A stretch of DNA of 64,000 nucleotides, taken from assembly GCA_041685735.1 (NCBI GenBank), contig JAWLFE010000005.1, positions 42,830 through 106,829 of the forward strand, given 5' to 3'. The notes under the pieces are model-generated. The model was not told the DNA's origin. It saw only the letters and a program-made list of their open reading frames with translations, and searched no databases. The DNA comes from CSSed11-175R1 sp041685735 (lineage in GTDB: Bacteria; Actinomycetota; Nitriliruptoria; Nitriliruptorales; Nitriliruptoraceae). Positions 17,826-26,143 of this stretch are shown piece by piece (position 1 is the first letter of the stretch; each line of letters begins with the position of its first letter). Position numbers and translations under genes: made by a program.

Positions 17826-18548
17826 ATGGCGGCAGCCGGCCGCTCGATCCAGCCAGTCGGCACGGTACGCCGTGTCACCCACTGGTGTACGGACATGGTG
17901 CTCACCACCGGCCGCTACGCGGTGCAACGCATCCCGACCTACCGCCGCAACCGACAGCAGGATCCGGGAGAAGCACCCGACTTCGAACGCGACCTACCCG
18001 GTGATCCGGCCACGTTGCAGCGCCCCACGGACGGCATCGGCCCGCTGTACCACCGCAGCTACTGGATCTTCGTCACCGATGAGACACTGAGCCGTGAGGA
18101 GCTGATCAGCCACATCCTGCACGAACCCAACCAGGTCGTGCCTACCGAGATGGCGAGTTTCGAGACCATGGACGGGGAACCGGCCCGCGACCTGCAGGTC
18201 GGCGACGAACTCATCGTCCGCCTGCCCGGCCCCTGGGACGGCCCGGTCCGGGTGATCGCACGGACCCCGACCTCGTTCCGGCTCGCGACCCTGCGGGGGC
18301 ATATGGAAGCGGGCGAGATCGAGTTCCGGACCAGCACGGACGCTCGCGGCTTCCTCGAGTTCCGCATCGAGTCGTGGGCACGGAGCGGTGATCCCCTGTT
18401 CCACCTGCTGTACGGGCGGTTCGTGATCGGCCGCGAGATGCAGCAGCACATGTGGGCGCAGTTCTGTCGGCGCGTGGCCCTGGCCAGCGGTGGCGTCCGG
18501 ATGAGCAACCCGGCCTCAACCACCCGCTGGTCCGGATGGGACACGTGA
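17826..18548 (+). CDS. DUF1990-like protein, first of tandem pair
   Basis: This 240-residue protein has start ATG 17826, preceded by CGAGG; ATG 17895 is an alternative. The core contains LYHRSYWIFVTD, QVGDELIVRLPGPWDGPVRVI, TFRTST-like GHMEAGEIEFRTST and a C-terminal FRIESWARSGDPLFHLLYGR block that matches the DUF1990 theme (RGQxxF...V...SR...P). No catalytic residues are known for the family. It overlaps the next gene by four bases (GTGA, 18545-18548), and the two proteins share the same C-terminal layout, so they may be diverged paralogues acting together. Confidence 0.65.
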   Translation: MAAAGRSIQPVGTVRRVTHWCTDMVLTTGRYAVQRIPTYRRNRQQDPGEAPDFERDLPGDPATLQRPTDGIGPLYHRSYWIFVTDETLSREELISHILHEPNQVVPTEMASFETMDGEPARDLQVGDELIVRLPGPWDGPVRVIARTPTSFRLATLRGHMEAGEIEFRTSTDARGFLEFRIESWARSGDPLFHLLYGRFVIGREMQQHMWAQFCRRVALASGGVRMSNPASTTRWSGWDT

Positions 18549-19207
18549 GCGACGCTCGGCGGATCGTCCAGACCGCGCCCGTCCCCGCCTGGGCCCGACG
18601 TGCGTTCGACGACCTCCACAGCCGGGACATCAACTTCGCACCGGTCAACTGGGAGGATGCCGTCGCCGACCCTGCATGGCAGGTGGACCGCCACCACACC
18701 GTCCTGCCGTCGGAGGCACCTGGCCCACCACGGCCCGACGGTCCGTTCGAGGTGGCTCGCGGGTTGCTCCAGCGCTACGAGGTCGCCGACCCCGCCGTGG
18801 TCCGGGCCGTCTACGACGCAGCGGCACCCTTCGACGGACGCGACATGCTGCTCGTCGGGCGCTTCTACGGGCTGCGCTTCCCGATGGGGGTGCGTGTCGG
18901 CGGCGTGGTCGACGGCCCAGACGGACGCGACAGCGCTCCCGTGCACCGGTTCGCGTGGCACTACCGCACCCTGGAGGGCCACCTGGAGCGGGGACAGATG
19001 GACTACGAGGTGGTGAAGTTCCTGGAGGACGGGCGGATCGAGTTCCGGATCGCGGCGTACTCGCAGCGCGCACAGATCGGGAACCCGATCGTGCGCACCG
19101 GCTTCGCGCTCTTCGGACGAGCCACCCAGGCACGCTTCTACACCCGCGCCTTACAGCGCATGCGGACCCTGACCGCCGACGGGGCCGTTGGCACGCCGCC
19201 ACCCTGA
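18545..19207 (+). CDS. DUF1990-like protein, second of tandem pair
   Basis: This protein is 220 residues from GTG 18545, whose GTGA overlaps the previous stop; ATG 18536 is the alternative start. Segments include MLLVGRFYGLRFPMGVRVGG, FAWHYRTLEGHLERGQMDYE, VVKFLEDGRIEFRIAAYSQR and NPIVRTGFALFGRATQARFY. The length and these blocks fit DUF1990 (UPF0548), a family of unknown biochemical role found mostly in actinobacteria and plants. Translational coupling to a paralogue is unusual for the family. Confidence 0.7.
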   Translation: MSDARRIVQTAPVPAWARRAFDDLHSRDINFAPVNWEDAVADPAWQVDRHHTVLPSEAPGPPRPDGPFEVARGLLQRYEVADPAVVRAVYDAAAPFDGRDMLLVGRFYGLRFPMGVRVGGVVDGPDGRDSAPVHRFAWHYRTLEGHLERGQMDYEVVKFLEDGRIEFRIAAYSQRAQIGNPIVRTGFALFGRATQARFYTRALQRMRTLTADGAVGTPPP

Positions 19208-19251
19208 CCGGTGTGCCATCATCTGCGCGATACCGGGCGGACGGAGATGAG

Positions 19252-20025
19252 GTGGGTGAGCAACGCTGGGACGCCGACGGCTACGACCGCTCGTTCGGCT
19301 TCATCAGCGGGTACGGCCGTGCGCTGCTGACCCTGCTGGATCCGGCACCTGGGGAGCGGGTGCTGGACCTCGGGTGCGGCACCGGCGAGCTCGCTGCAGA
19401 ACTCGCTGCACTCGGCATCCAGGTGCGCGGGATCGACGCCGACGCGGCGATGATCGCCCAGGCACGGACCAAGCACCCGGAGGTCGAGTTCGAGCAGGCC
19501 GATGGTCACGACTTCACCGTGGCGCACCCCGTCGATGCGGTGCTGTCGAACGCTGCCCTGCACTGGATGCTCGATCCCGCGGCCGTGGTCGCCCGTGTCG
19601 AGGCAGCGCTCCGACCCGGGGGACGGTTCGTCGCCGAGTTCGGTGGGCAGGGCAACGTCGCCCTCATCCGGTCGGCCGTTCGCGAGGCCGCAGCAGCCGC
19701 TGGCATCGATCCGACGCGGCTGCGCTCCCCCTGGTACTTCCCCAGCCCCGCCGAGTATGCGACGTTGCTCGAAGCGGGCGGGTTCCGGGTTCGCCGCATG
19801 GAGCACTTCGACCGGCTCACGGCCCTGGCTGACGGTCCCGACGGGATCGTGGACTGGCTGCGCATGTTCGGATCCGAACTGCTCGCCGGCGTCCCGACCG
19901 ACCTGCGCGACCAGGTCATGCACGCAGCGGCCGAGCGTTGCCGCCCGGCGCTCTTCCTCGATGGCCGTTGGCATGCGGACTACGTCCGGCTGCGGGTCTG
20001 GGCTGAGCGACATGACCGCCGGTAG
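19252..20025 (+). CDS. Class I SAM-dependent methyltransferase
   Basis: This 257-residue protein starts at GTG 19252 with GGAG five bases upstream; GTG 19213 in frame lacks one. Motif I is VLDLGCGTGELAAEL, followed by the acidic GIDADAAMIAQA (motif II), FEQADGHDF, VDAVLSNAALHWMLDP and LRPGGRFVAEFGG. This is the Methyltransf_11/trans-aconitate-methyltransferase-like layout: AALHWM resembles the Tam FSNAALHWV block. The substrate is a small molecule of unknown identity. It follows the DUF1990 pair by 44 bp. Confidence 0.85.
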   Translation: MGEQRWDADGYDRSFGFISGYGRALLTLLDPAPGERVLDLGCGTGELAAELAALGIQVRGIDADAAMIAQARTKHPEVEFEQADGHDFTVAHPVDAVLSNAALHWMLDPAAVVARVEAALRPGGRFVAEFGGQGNVALIRSAVREAAAAAGIDPTRLRSPWYFPSPAEYATLLEAGGFRVRRMEHFDRLTALADGPDGIVDWLRMFGSELLAGVPTDLRDQVMHAAAERCRPALFLDGRWHADYVRLRVWAERHDRR

Positions 20026-20057
20026 CCGTTGCGGTCCCCGTCGCTCCGCGCAACCAG

Positions 20058-20468
20058 TCAGCCTGACGCCGGGTCATCCGGGGCGTCCACCTCGTGGATC
20101 CGGTGACCCGCAGCGTCGAGCGCTGCGCAGGCGTCCCCCACCCGGTCATGCCCGACGAGCAGCCAATCGGTGTCATGGGTCGACAGCGCGAAGATCGGAA
20201 CCCCCGCCGCGGCCAGGGGCGCGGCCAACGACGCCAGGATCCCGGTCAGGTGGAACGGCAGGGGGCCACGCACCGACAGCGCCCGCCACCCGCGTTCCGC
20301 CGGTACGCCGGCCGGCACCGCCACCTGGGGGAGCACGACCGACACTTCGTCGGCCGTGCGGGTGATGGACACCAACGGTGGGACCACCTGATCGGCCCAC
20401 CTGGGGACGGCAGCCTCGGGCGGGAGCCGGCAGATCGCGAGCAGCGTCGCGTGCAGATCGAGTTCCAC
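20058..20468 (-). CDS. ACT-domain protein (CASTOR/ACT_7-like)
   Basis: This 136-residue protein consists of two ACT-like repeats. The first is ELDLHATLLAICRLPPEAAVP; the second is PLPFHLTGILASLAAPLAAAGVPIFALSTHDTDWLLV, which closely follows the conserved GI..SLA.PLA..GI.IF.IST..TDY.LV pattern of stand-alone ACT proteins. Such domains bind amino acids and regulate metabolism; no partner enzyme lies next to it. It is convergent with the methyltransferase gene and downstream of mreB on the same strand. Confidence 0.8.
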   Translation of the reverse strand: MELDLHATLLAICRLPPEAAVPRWADQVVPPLVSITRTADEVSVVLPQVAVPAGVPAERGWRALSVRGPLPFHLTGILASLAAPLAAAGVPIFALSTHDTDWLLVGHDRVGDACAALDAAGHRIHEVDAPDDPASG

Positions 20469-20565
20469 GGTCCCTCCTGCGGTCGGCGACGAACGCTACG
20501 TCACCGGGTCGACCGCCTGCCCAACGGTGGCCGCTGTGACCCTGCCCTCGGCTGCTCCCGCCGCG

Positions 20566-21606
20566 TCAGCGCGATGACGAGATCAGGACCTTCTTGAGGG
20601 TCTCGAACTCCTCGAGACACTTCCCGGAGCCGATCGCGACGCAGGTCAGAGGATCCGACGCGATGTGGATGGGCATGCCGGTCTCATGGGCGAGACGTTC
20701 GTCCAGTCCCTGCAGCAGGGCGCCGCCCCCGGTCAGCACGATCCCGTTGTCCATGACGTCGGCGGCCAACTCCGGCGGCGCCTTGTCGAGCGTGTTCTTC
20801 ACGGCGCTGACCGTGGCGTTGACCGGTTCCTCGATGGCCTGACGGATCTCCTCGGCGGACACGATGATCGTCTTCGGCAGCCCAGAGACCAGGTCGCGAC
20901 CTCGCACCTCGGCGTTGGGCTCATCCGGTAGGGGGAACGCCGACCCGATGGCGATCTTGATCTCCTCGGCGGTGCGCTCACCCAGCATCAGCGAGTACTC
21001 ACGCTTGACGTAGGTGATGATCGCCTGGTCGATGCCGTCGCCACCGACCCGAACCGATTGCGACGTCACGATCCCGCCGAGCGAGATGACCGCGACCTCG
21101 GTGGTCCCACCGCCGATGTCGACGACCATGCTGCCCGCCGGTTCATGCACGGGCAGTCCCGCACCGATGGCCGCCGCGACGGGTTCCTCGATGATGTAGG
21201 CGGACCGGGCGCCCGCCTGGAGCGTGGCTTCCTCGACCGCGCGTTTCTCCACGCCGGTGATCCCCGACGGGACACAGACCACGACCCGCGGCTTGGTCAG
21301 CAACCGACGCCGGTGGACCGCCTGGATGAAGTAGCGCAGCATCTTCTCCGTGACGTCGAAATCCGCGATGACCCCGTCCTTGAGCGGCCGCGTCGCGATG
21401 ATGTGGCCGGGGGTACGTCCGATCATGCGCTTGGCCTCGGACCCCACGGCCAGGACCGCACCCGTGCGGGTGTTCATGGCCACCACCGACGGCTCGTCGA
21501 GCACGATGCCCCGACCCCGCACGTCGACGAGTGTGTTCGCCGTGCCGAGGTCCACGGCCATGTCACGACCGAAGAGCTGGAACCTGGCTCGCTTGCTGCT
21601 CGACAC
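20566..21606 (-). CDS. mreB: Rod shape-determining protein MreB
   Basis: This 346-residue actin-like ATPase starts at GTG 21606, six bases after AGG; longer frames to 21816 are low-complexity Arg/Pro sequence. Nucleotide-site landmarks are MAVDLGTANTLV (phosphate 1), VVDIGGGTTEVAVISLGG (phosphate 2) and MDNGIVLTGGGALLQGLDE (adenosine). It polymerises beneath the membrane and directs lateral wall synthesis with MreC, MreD and RodA, none of which are adjacent. The N-terminal SSSKRARFQLFGRD is a little longer and more basic than in most MreB, and may help membrane contact. Confidence 0.93.
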   Translation of the reverse strand: MSSSKRARFQLFGRDMAVDLGTANTLVDVRGRGIVLDEPSVVAMNTRTGAVLAVGSEAKRMIGRTPGHIIATRPLKDGVIADFDVTEKMLRYFIQAVHRRRLLTKPRVVVCVPSGITGVEKRAVEEATLQAGARSAYIIEEPVAAAIGAGLPVHEPAGSMVVDIGGGTTEVAVISLGGIVTSQSVRVGGDGIDQAIITYVKREYSLMLGERTAEEIKIAIGSAFPLPDEPNAEVRGRDLVSGLPKTIIVSAEEIRQAIEEPVNATVSAVKNTLDKAPPELAADVMDNGIVLTGGGALLQGLDERLAHETGMPIHIASDPLTCVAIGSGKCLEEFETLKKVLISSSR

Positions 21607-21864
21607 GGTTGACCTGCGGGAGCGGGGACACGGGAACGGCACTGCCCGACCGTGTGGCGCGGGCGCACCGGTGACGGCGCGCCGCGGGCGTGGAGGTCCG
21701 GCAGTTGCTCGGTGAGTCTCGCAAGCTGGAGCAGCCGCGGACACCAACAGCGTGACCGTTCGGCCGTGGGCCGTCGGCACCGGCGCATGCCCGTGCCGGC
21801 GGGAACCGGGACGCACGGCGGCTGTGTCGACGGCGCGCCGGCGTCCTGGCGATGGACACCACCC

Positions 21865-22310
21865 TCACGGCGAGGGGTGCTCGAACTGGTTGGGGTCCCA
21901 GGAACGCCGGACGAGTTCCTCGAGCACGTCACGGTCGACGTGCTCGAGCCGCTTGACGTACAGGCAGCCCTTCCCCGTCGTGTGCTTCCCGAGACGCTCC
22001 AACAGATCCGCGTTGCTGCCGTCGCAGGTCAGCCCGGACAGCGTGAGCGCGGCCTTGCGGGGCGACAGACCGATCGCGAAGAGATCATGCTCCTCGCCAT
22101 CCGCTGTGCTGCATCCGCTGTGCTGTACGGCCGGTGCCCGAACCCGACGATCGAACCGCCCCACAGCTGCGGTTCGACGCCCGTTACCCGGCGCAGCAGG
22201 TCGAGCACCTCCCAGGCATCCGCCCGGCGACGCTCGTCGGTGACCCCGTCGAGGAACGCACTGACGTCCGCGTCCGTCAGCCGCGCCTGGCGGTCTTCCC
22301 GATCGGCCAT
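21865..22310 (-). pseudogene. DUF1801 protein broken by 14-bp tandem duplication
   Basis: Start ATG 22310 follows GGGGGCGAC. The frame reads a normal DUF1801 N-terminus (SAFLDGVTDERRRADAWEVL, PQLWGGSIVGFGHRPYSTAD) to about 22115, then goes out of frame. The C-terminal half is intact in another frame from about 22097 to 21865 (DGEEHDLFAIGLSPRK, DLLERLGKHTTGKGCLYVKR). The break coincides with two perfect copies of CATCCGCTGTGCTG (22098-22111 and 22112-22125). Removing one copy joins both halves as HRPYSTADGEEHDLFAIGL, a 143-residue protein of usual family length. The function of DUF1801 (YdhG-like) is unknown. Confidence 0.88.
22098..22125. repeat. Perfect 14-bp tandem duplication inside DUF1801 gene
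   Basis: CATCCGCTGTGCTG occurs twice head to tail with no mismatch. Because 14 is not a multiple of three it shifts the reading frame. Loss of one copy by slippage would restore the gene. Confidence 0.95.
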
Positions 22311-22413
22311 GTCGCCCCCTGAGCGTGCGACGTCGAGCCTCTCGCGGCCTCGATGATGTCGTGGGCCATCGTCCGCCGCAAGGCGGTCGCGTCACTACGC
22401 TCCCCTCCAGGCG

Positions 22414-24357
22414 ATGGGGGTCGAGGTGGCAGAGCTCTACTGGGGACCGACGAGCACGTTCGTTGAGCACACCAAGCACAACGAGATCGCGGACCGTCTG
22501 CGCTCCGCGTTCTTCGACCACTACGGGTGGAACCCGCCCGAGAGCGAAGTCCGCTCGTGGCGCAACTCGCTGCGGGCGCTGTCGAACGCGATCGAACTCG
22601 GCGGCCTCCTCGATCACGGGGTGCTGCTCGAGTACCAGCTGCCGCTGACCTCCAAGCGCCTGGACGCGATGATCACCGGCCACGATCGCGACGGGCGTGC
22701 GGCTGCGGTGATCGTCGAGCTCAAGCAGTGGAGCGACGACGTCCAACCATCACGCGTCGAGGACATGGTCACCGTCCGCTACGGCCACGGGCTCAAGGAG
22801 ACCCTGCACCCCTCCGCGCAGGTCGGGCAGTACCAGCAGTACCTCGCCGACGCGCACGAGACGTTCCACGAGGGCGAGGTACTGCTGCGCGCGTGTTCGT
22901 ACCTGCACGACTTCCGGCACGACGAACAGTCCGAGCTGCTTGCGGCACGGCACGCGAACACCCTGGGCATCTACCCGCTGTTCGCCGGCGACCGCGTCAC
23001 CGAGCTCGTGCAGTTCCTCGACGACCACCTCGGTGACGGCCGCGGGCTCGGCGTGCTGCGCAGCGTCCGCGAAGGGAGGTACCGCCCGCACAAGAAGCTG
23101 CTCGATCACACCGCGGCGATGATCCGGGGCGAGCCCGCCTACGTGCTCCTCGACGAGCAGCAGGTGGTGTTCAAGTCGATCCTCGCCAAGGTCGCCGAGG
23201 CACGCGACCTCGTCACCAAGGCGGTGTTCGTCATCCGCGGCGGACCCGGCACGGGCAAGTCCGTCATCGCGCTGAACCTGGTCGCCGAACTCGCGGCCAA
23301 CGGCTACGCCGTCCACCACGCGACCGGGTCGTCGGCCTTCACCAACACCGTGCGCAAACGGGTCGGGACCCGCGCGGCCGGCATGTTCACGTTCTTCAAC
23401 TCCTACCTCAACGCCGAGGACGACACGCTCGACGTGCTGGTCTGCGACGAAGCACACCGGATCCGCAGGTTCTCCTGGGACCGGTTCCGCAAGAAGAACG
23501 CCATCGACCCCGACCGCCCCCAGATCGACGAGCTGCTGTCGGTCGCGCGGGTCGGCGTGTTCTTCATCGATGACATGCAGGCCGTGAAGCGCGACGAGAT
23601 CGGCAACAGCGACGACATCGAGCGGCTCGCCGCCCACCACGACATCGAGGTACACGAGTTCGAGCTCGAGGCGCAGTTCCGCTGCGGTGGGTCCGACGGC
23701 TACGTTCGGTGGATCGAGTCGACGCTCGGGATCCGTCGCACCGCGAACGCGCTGTGGACCGGCGATGACAACTTCGATTTCGACATCGTCGACTCCGCCG
23801 AGGAGTTGGACGCGCTGATCCGGATGCGTGCCGACGAGGGGCACAGCGCGCGACTGGTCGCCGGCTACTGCTGGCCGTGGTCAGAGCCGCGCGACGACGG
23901 CACGCTCACCCCCGATGTCCAGGTCGACGGCTGGAGCCGGCCCTGGAACGCACGACCGAACGCGACCGGCCTGGCCGAGGGCATCCCGAAGTCGTACTTC
24001 TGGGCCAGCGAGCCCGGTGGGATCGACCAGGTCGGCTGCATCTACACCGCCCAAGGATTCGAGTTCGACTACGCCGGCGTCATCTTCGGTGACGACCTCG
24101 TCTACCGCCCCCGGGAAGGCTGGGTCGGTCGCAAGGGGTTCTCCCACGATGGCGGTCTCAAACGCGGGACCAGCGACGAGGACTTCACCCGGCTCGTCAA
24201 GAACACCTACCGGGTGCTGCTCAGTCGGGGCCTGAAGGGCTGCTACGTCCACTTCACCGACGACCGGACCCGTGACTTCTTCGAGAGCCGCATCGACCAT
24301 CTCGCCCTGCAGGTCGCCGCTGAGGACACCGACGACTACGACAGCGCGCGAGCATGA
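22414..24357 (+). CDS. PD-(D/E)xK nuclease-DUF2075 helicase-like protein
   Basis: This 647-residue protein has two parts. Residues 70-106 contain a nuclease-like core, EYQLPLTSKRLDAM ... VIVELKQW, with D84, E102 and K104 in the PD-(D/E)xK arrangement. Residues from about 265 form a DUF2075 (Schlafen group-3-like) superfamily 1 helicase core: Walker A GGPGTGKSV (K282), Walker B VLVCDEAHR (D345, E346), DDMQAVKRDEIG, and the C-terminal CIYTAQGFEFDYAGVIFGDD and KNTYRVLLSRG. Such fusions occur in defence islands. The start ATG 22414 has only a weak ribosome site; GTG 22426 is possible. Its stop overlaps the MazG-like gene by ATGA. Confidence 0.85.
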   Translation: MGVEVAELYWGPTSTFVEHTKHNEIADRLRSAFFDHYGWNPPESEVRSWRNSLRALSNAIELGGLLDHGVLLEYQLPLTSKRLDAMITGHDRDGRAAAVIVELKQWSDDVQPSRVEDMVTVRYGHGLKETLHPSAQVGQYQQYLADAHETFHEGEVLLRACSYLHDFRHDEQSELLAARHANTLGIYPLFAGDRVTELVQFLDDHLGDGRGLGVLRSVREGRYRPHKKLLDHTAAMIRGEPAYVLLDEQQVVFKSILAKVAEARDLVTKAVFVIRGGPGTGKSVIALNLVAELAANGYAVHHATGSSAFTNTVRKRVGTRAAGMFTFFNSYLNAEDDTLDVLVCDEAHRIRRFSWDRFRKKNAIDPDRPQIDELLSVARVGVFFIDDMQAVKRDEIGNSDDIERLAAHHDIEVHEFELEAQFRCGGSDGYVRWIESTLGIRRTANALWTGDDNFDFDIVDSAEELDALIRMRADEGHSARLVAGYCWPWSEPRDDGTLTPDVQVDGWSRPWNARPNATGLAEGIPKSYFWASEPGGIDQVGCIYTAQGFEFDYAGVIFGDDLVYRPREGWVGRKGFSHDGGLKRGTSDEDFTRLVKNTYRVLLSRGLKGCYVHFTDDRTRDFFESRIDHLALQVAAEDTDDYDSARA

Positions 24358-24713
24358 GCCACGATCCGGTCGATCAGCTGCGCGACCAGCTGCGGGCGTT
24401 CGCCCGCGAACGCGACTGGGAGCAGTTCCACACCTCGAAGAACCTGGCGATGGCCCTCGCCGGCGAGGTCGGCGAACTGCTGGAGATCTTCCAGTGGCTC
24501 ACGCCCGAGGACGCGCAGGCGGTGATGGAGTCGGCCCGCGCCGATGACGTCGAGGACGAGCTCGCCGACGTGATGATCTACCTCGTCCGGCTCGCGGACG
24601 TCCTCGGTGTCGATCTGCTGGCGGCCGCGGACACCAAGCTGCGACGCAACCGGGACCGGTTCCCACCCGACGAGGTCCAGGGCCGCGCCGACGCGCCTCC
24701 AACACGGCCGTGA
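24354..24713 (+). CDS. MazG-like nucleotide pyrophosphohydrolase
   Basis: This 119-residue protein belongs to the all-alpha NTP pyrophosphohydrolase superfamily (MazG/RS21-C6-like). The metal-binding signature is complete: GEVGELLEIFQW (EXXE) and VEDELADVMIYLVRLADVLG (EXXD). HTSKNLAMALAGEVGEL closely follows dCTPase-like members, which hydrolyse dNTPs or modified nucleotides to monophosphates. It is translationally coupled (ATGA, 24354-24357) to the nuclease-helicase gene. Pairing suggests a joint role, for example nucleotide depletion or sanitation in phage defence; that is inference. Confidence 0.88.
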   Translation: MSHDPVDQLRDQLRAFARERDWEQFHTSKNLAMALAGEVGELLEIFQWLTPEDAQAVMESARADDVEDELADVMIYLVRLADVLGVDLLAAADTKLRRNRDRFPPDEVQGRADAPPTRP

Positions 24714-24898
24714 CACCAGGCTCGAAGCGACGCACGGACAGATGGCTGGCGTCGACGAGGTGTTGCCGTCGGCCCAACCCCGACGACATGACCGCGCTGC
24801 TCGAGCGCGCCGGCGCCATAACGTCGGTGGTCACCGCCTGATCGGATCCCCGCCAGCGATCGCTCACCGGCGTCCGTGGCAACGGATCGGGGAAACGA

Positions 24899-26143
24899 TC
24901 AGTCGCGCACCAGCTCGGCGACGAGGTCGTCCAGGAGCTGCTCCTCGTGCACCGCGCGATCGCGGGTAACGATGGCGGGGGTGAGTTCGGGATCCCAGCT
25001 CGCGTCGGGCGGAGTGACTCCCAGCTGTCGGCCGGTGCTCGCGGCCGCCGCCTCGTAGTCGACCCGGCCCATCCGCCACGGCGTGGCTCCGAACCGGTCG
25101 ATGAGGAGGTTGCCGATGCGGATCCCACCGCCGTCGAAGTCGACGTGGAAGTCCAGTGCCACGCCGGCCTCAGCGAGCTGGCGGAGCAGGGTCTGCGCCG
25201 CCCCCGAGGGCTGTCCGTCGGTGCAGACCAGTGGCGGCGTTGCTGATCCGCACTGGTCGGTCACCGACGCGATGACGGTCGGGTTCTCGAACACCAGCAC
25301 CTGCCGACCCGGTAGGGACGCCCAGTCGGCCGGATGTCGCACCAGCGTTCGCAGCGTGATGCGCAAGGGCTCGCCGAGGTCGGCGTGGGCCCGCAGGGTC
25401 GTCGCCAGCAGCCCATCGCCGCTGGGACGCAAGCCCGCGACGAGCACCGGCGCGGACAGCTCGTCGAGGAGCACGCCGACCCGGGCCCACAGCGCGCGTC
25501 GCTCGTCAGCGCTGCGATCACGCCGCGGCAGACCGGTCATCGCCTCGATGCCGCCCAGCACCAGGGTCGACAGGGTCCGGTCGTCGTCCAACGCGTGGCT
25601 GTCACCCAGGGTCGTGGCAGCCAGCTGGGTCAGCGGTACCGCATCGGCGGGCAGCCGACGCAACACCGCCAGGGCCTGGTCGCTCAGTTCAGCGGCCGTG
25701 TCGGCATCGCCGGCGAGCCGGCGCAGCAGACCGGTGGCCACCAACCCGTCCGTCCAGACGGCCAGCGACGCGTGCACCCGCTGTGCATCTGTTCGCACTT
25801 GGTCGTGCATCGCTGCCCACCGCCCCTGCTCTGCCGCCGTCACCGCGGCGCGGTCGACCACGGGACCCCGCAGCACCTCGATCAGCGCCCCGAGGTCGTC
25901 CGCGATCCCGGCACGATGCAGGATGCGCTCCAGTTCGGCCACCTCGACGCTGATGGAGTTGGCGGTCGTGGGACGCCGACCGGTGAGGCGCTCCAGCGCG
26001 TCGCGTTGCGCGTCGGTCGGAGCGTCCAGACGCAGCCGGCCCGGCAGCGCCCGTCCACGTTCGAGCCGGGCCTGCACCCGATCGACGATCCAGGCCAGGT
26101 CGTCACCGAAGAGCATCTCCGCCCGTTCCCGATCGACGGTCAC
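24899..26143 (-). CDS. jetD: Wadjet type III JetD, Toprim-like nuclease subunit (DUF2399, TIGR02679)
   Basis: This 414-residue protein starts at GTG 26143, overlapping the JetC stop by four bases (GTGA). The N-terminal part (RLTGRRPTTANSISVEVAEL, PLTQLAATTLGDSHALDDDR) matches the TIGR02679 pattern. The C-terminal DUF2399 Toprim-like domain shows VLVFENPTVIASV (acidic Glu) and FHVDFDGGGIRIGNLLIDRFGA (DxD), the expected metal-binding residues. In Wadjet systems JetD cleaves closed circular DNA after the JetABC motor has extruded loops, which blocks plasmids. It is the last gene of the operon, convergent with the MazG-like gene. Confidence 0.88.
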   Translation of the reverse strand: MTVDRERAEMLFGDDLAWIVDRVQARLERGRALPGRLRLDAPTDAQRDALERLTGRRPTTANSISVEVAELERILHRAGIADDLGALIEVLRGPVVDRAAVTAAEQGRWAAMHDQVRTDAQRVHASLAVWTDGLVATGLLRRLAGDADTAAELSDQALAVLRRLPADAVPLTQLAATTLGDSHALDDDRTLSTLVLGGIEAMTGLPRRDRSADERRALWARVGVLLDELSAPVLVAGLRPSGDGLLATTLRAHADLGEPLRITLRTLVRHPADWASLPGRQVLVFENPTVIASVTDQCGSATPPLVCTDGQPSGAAQTLLRQLAEAGVALDFHVDFDGGGIRIGNLLIDRFGATPWRMGRVDYEAAAASTGRQLGVTPPDASWDPELTPAIVTRDRAVHEEQLLDDLVAELVRD

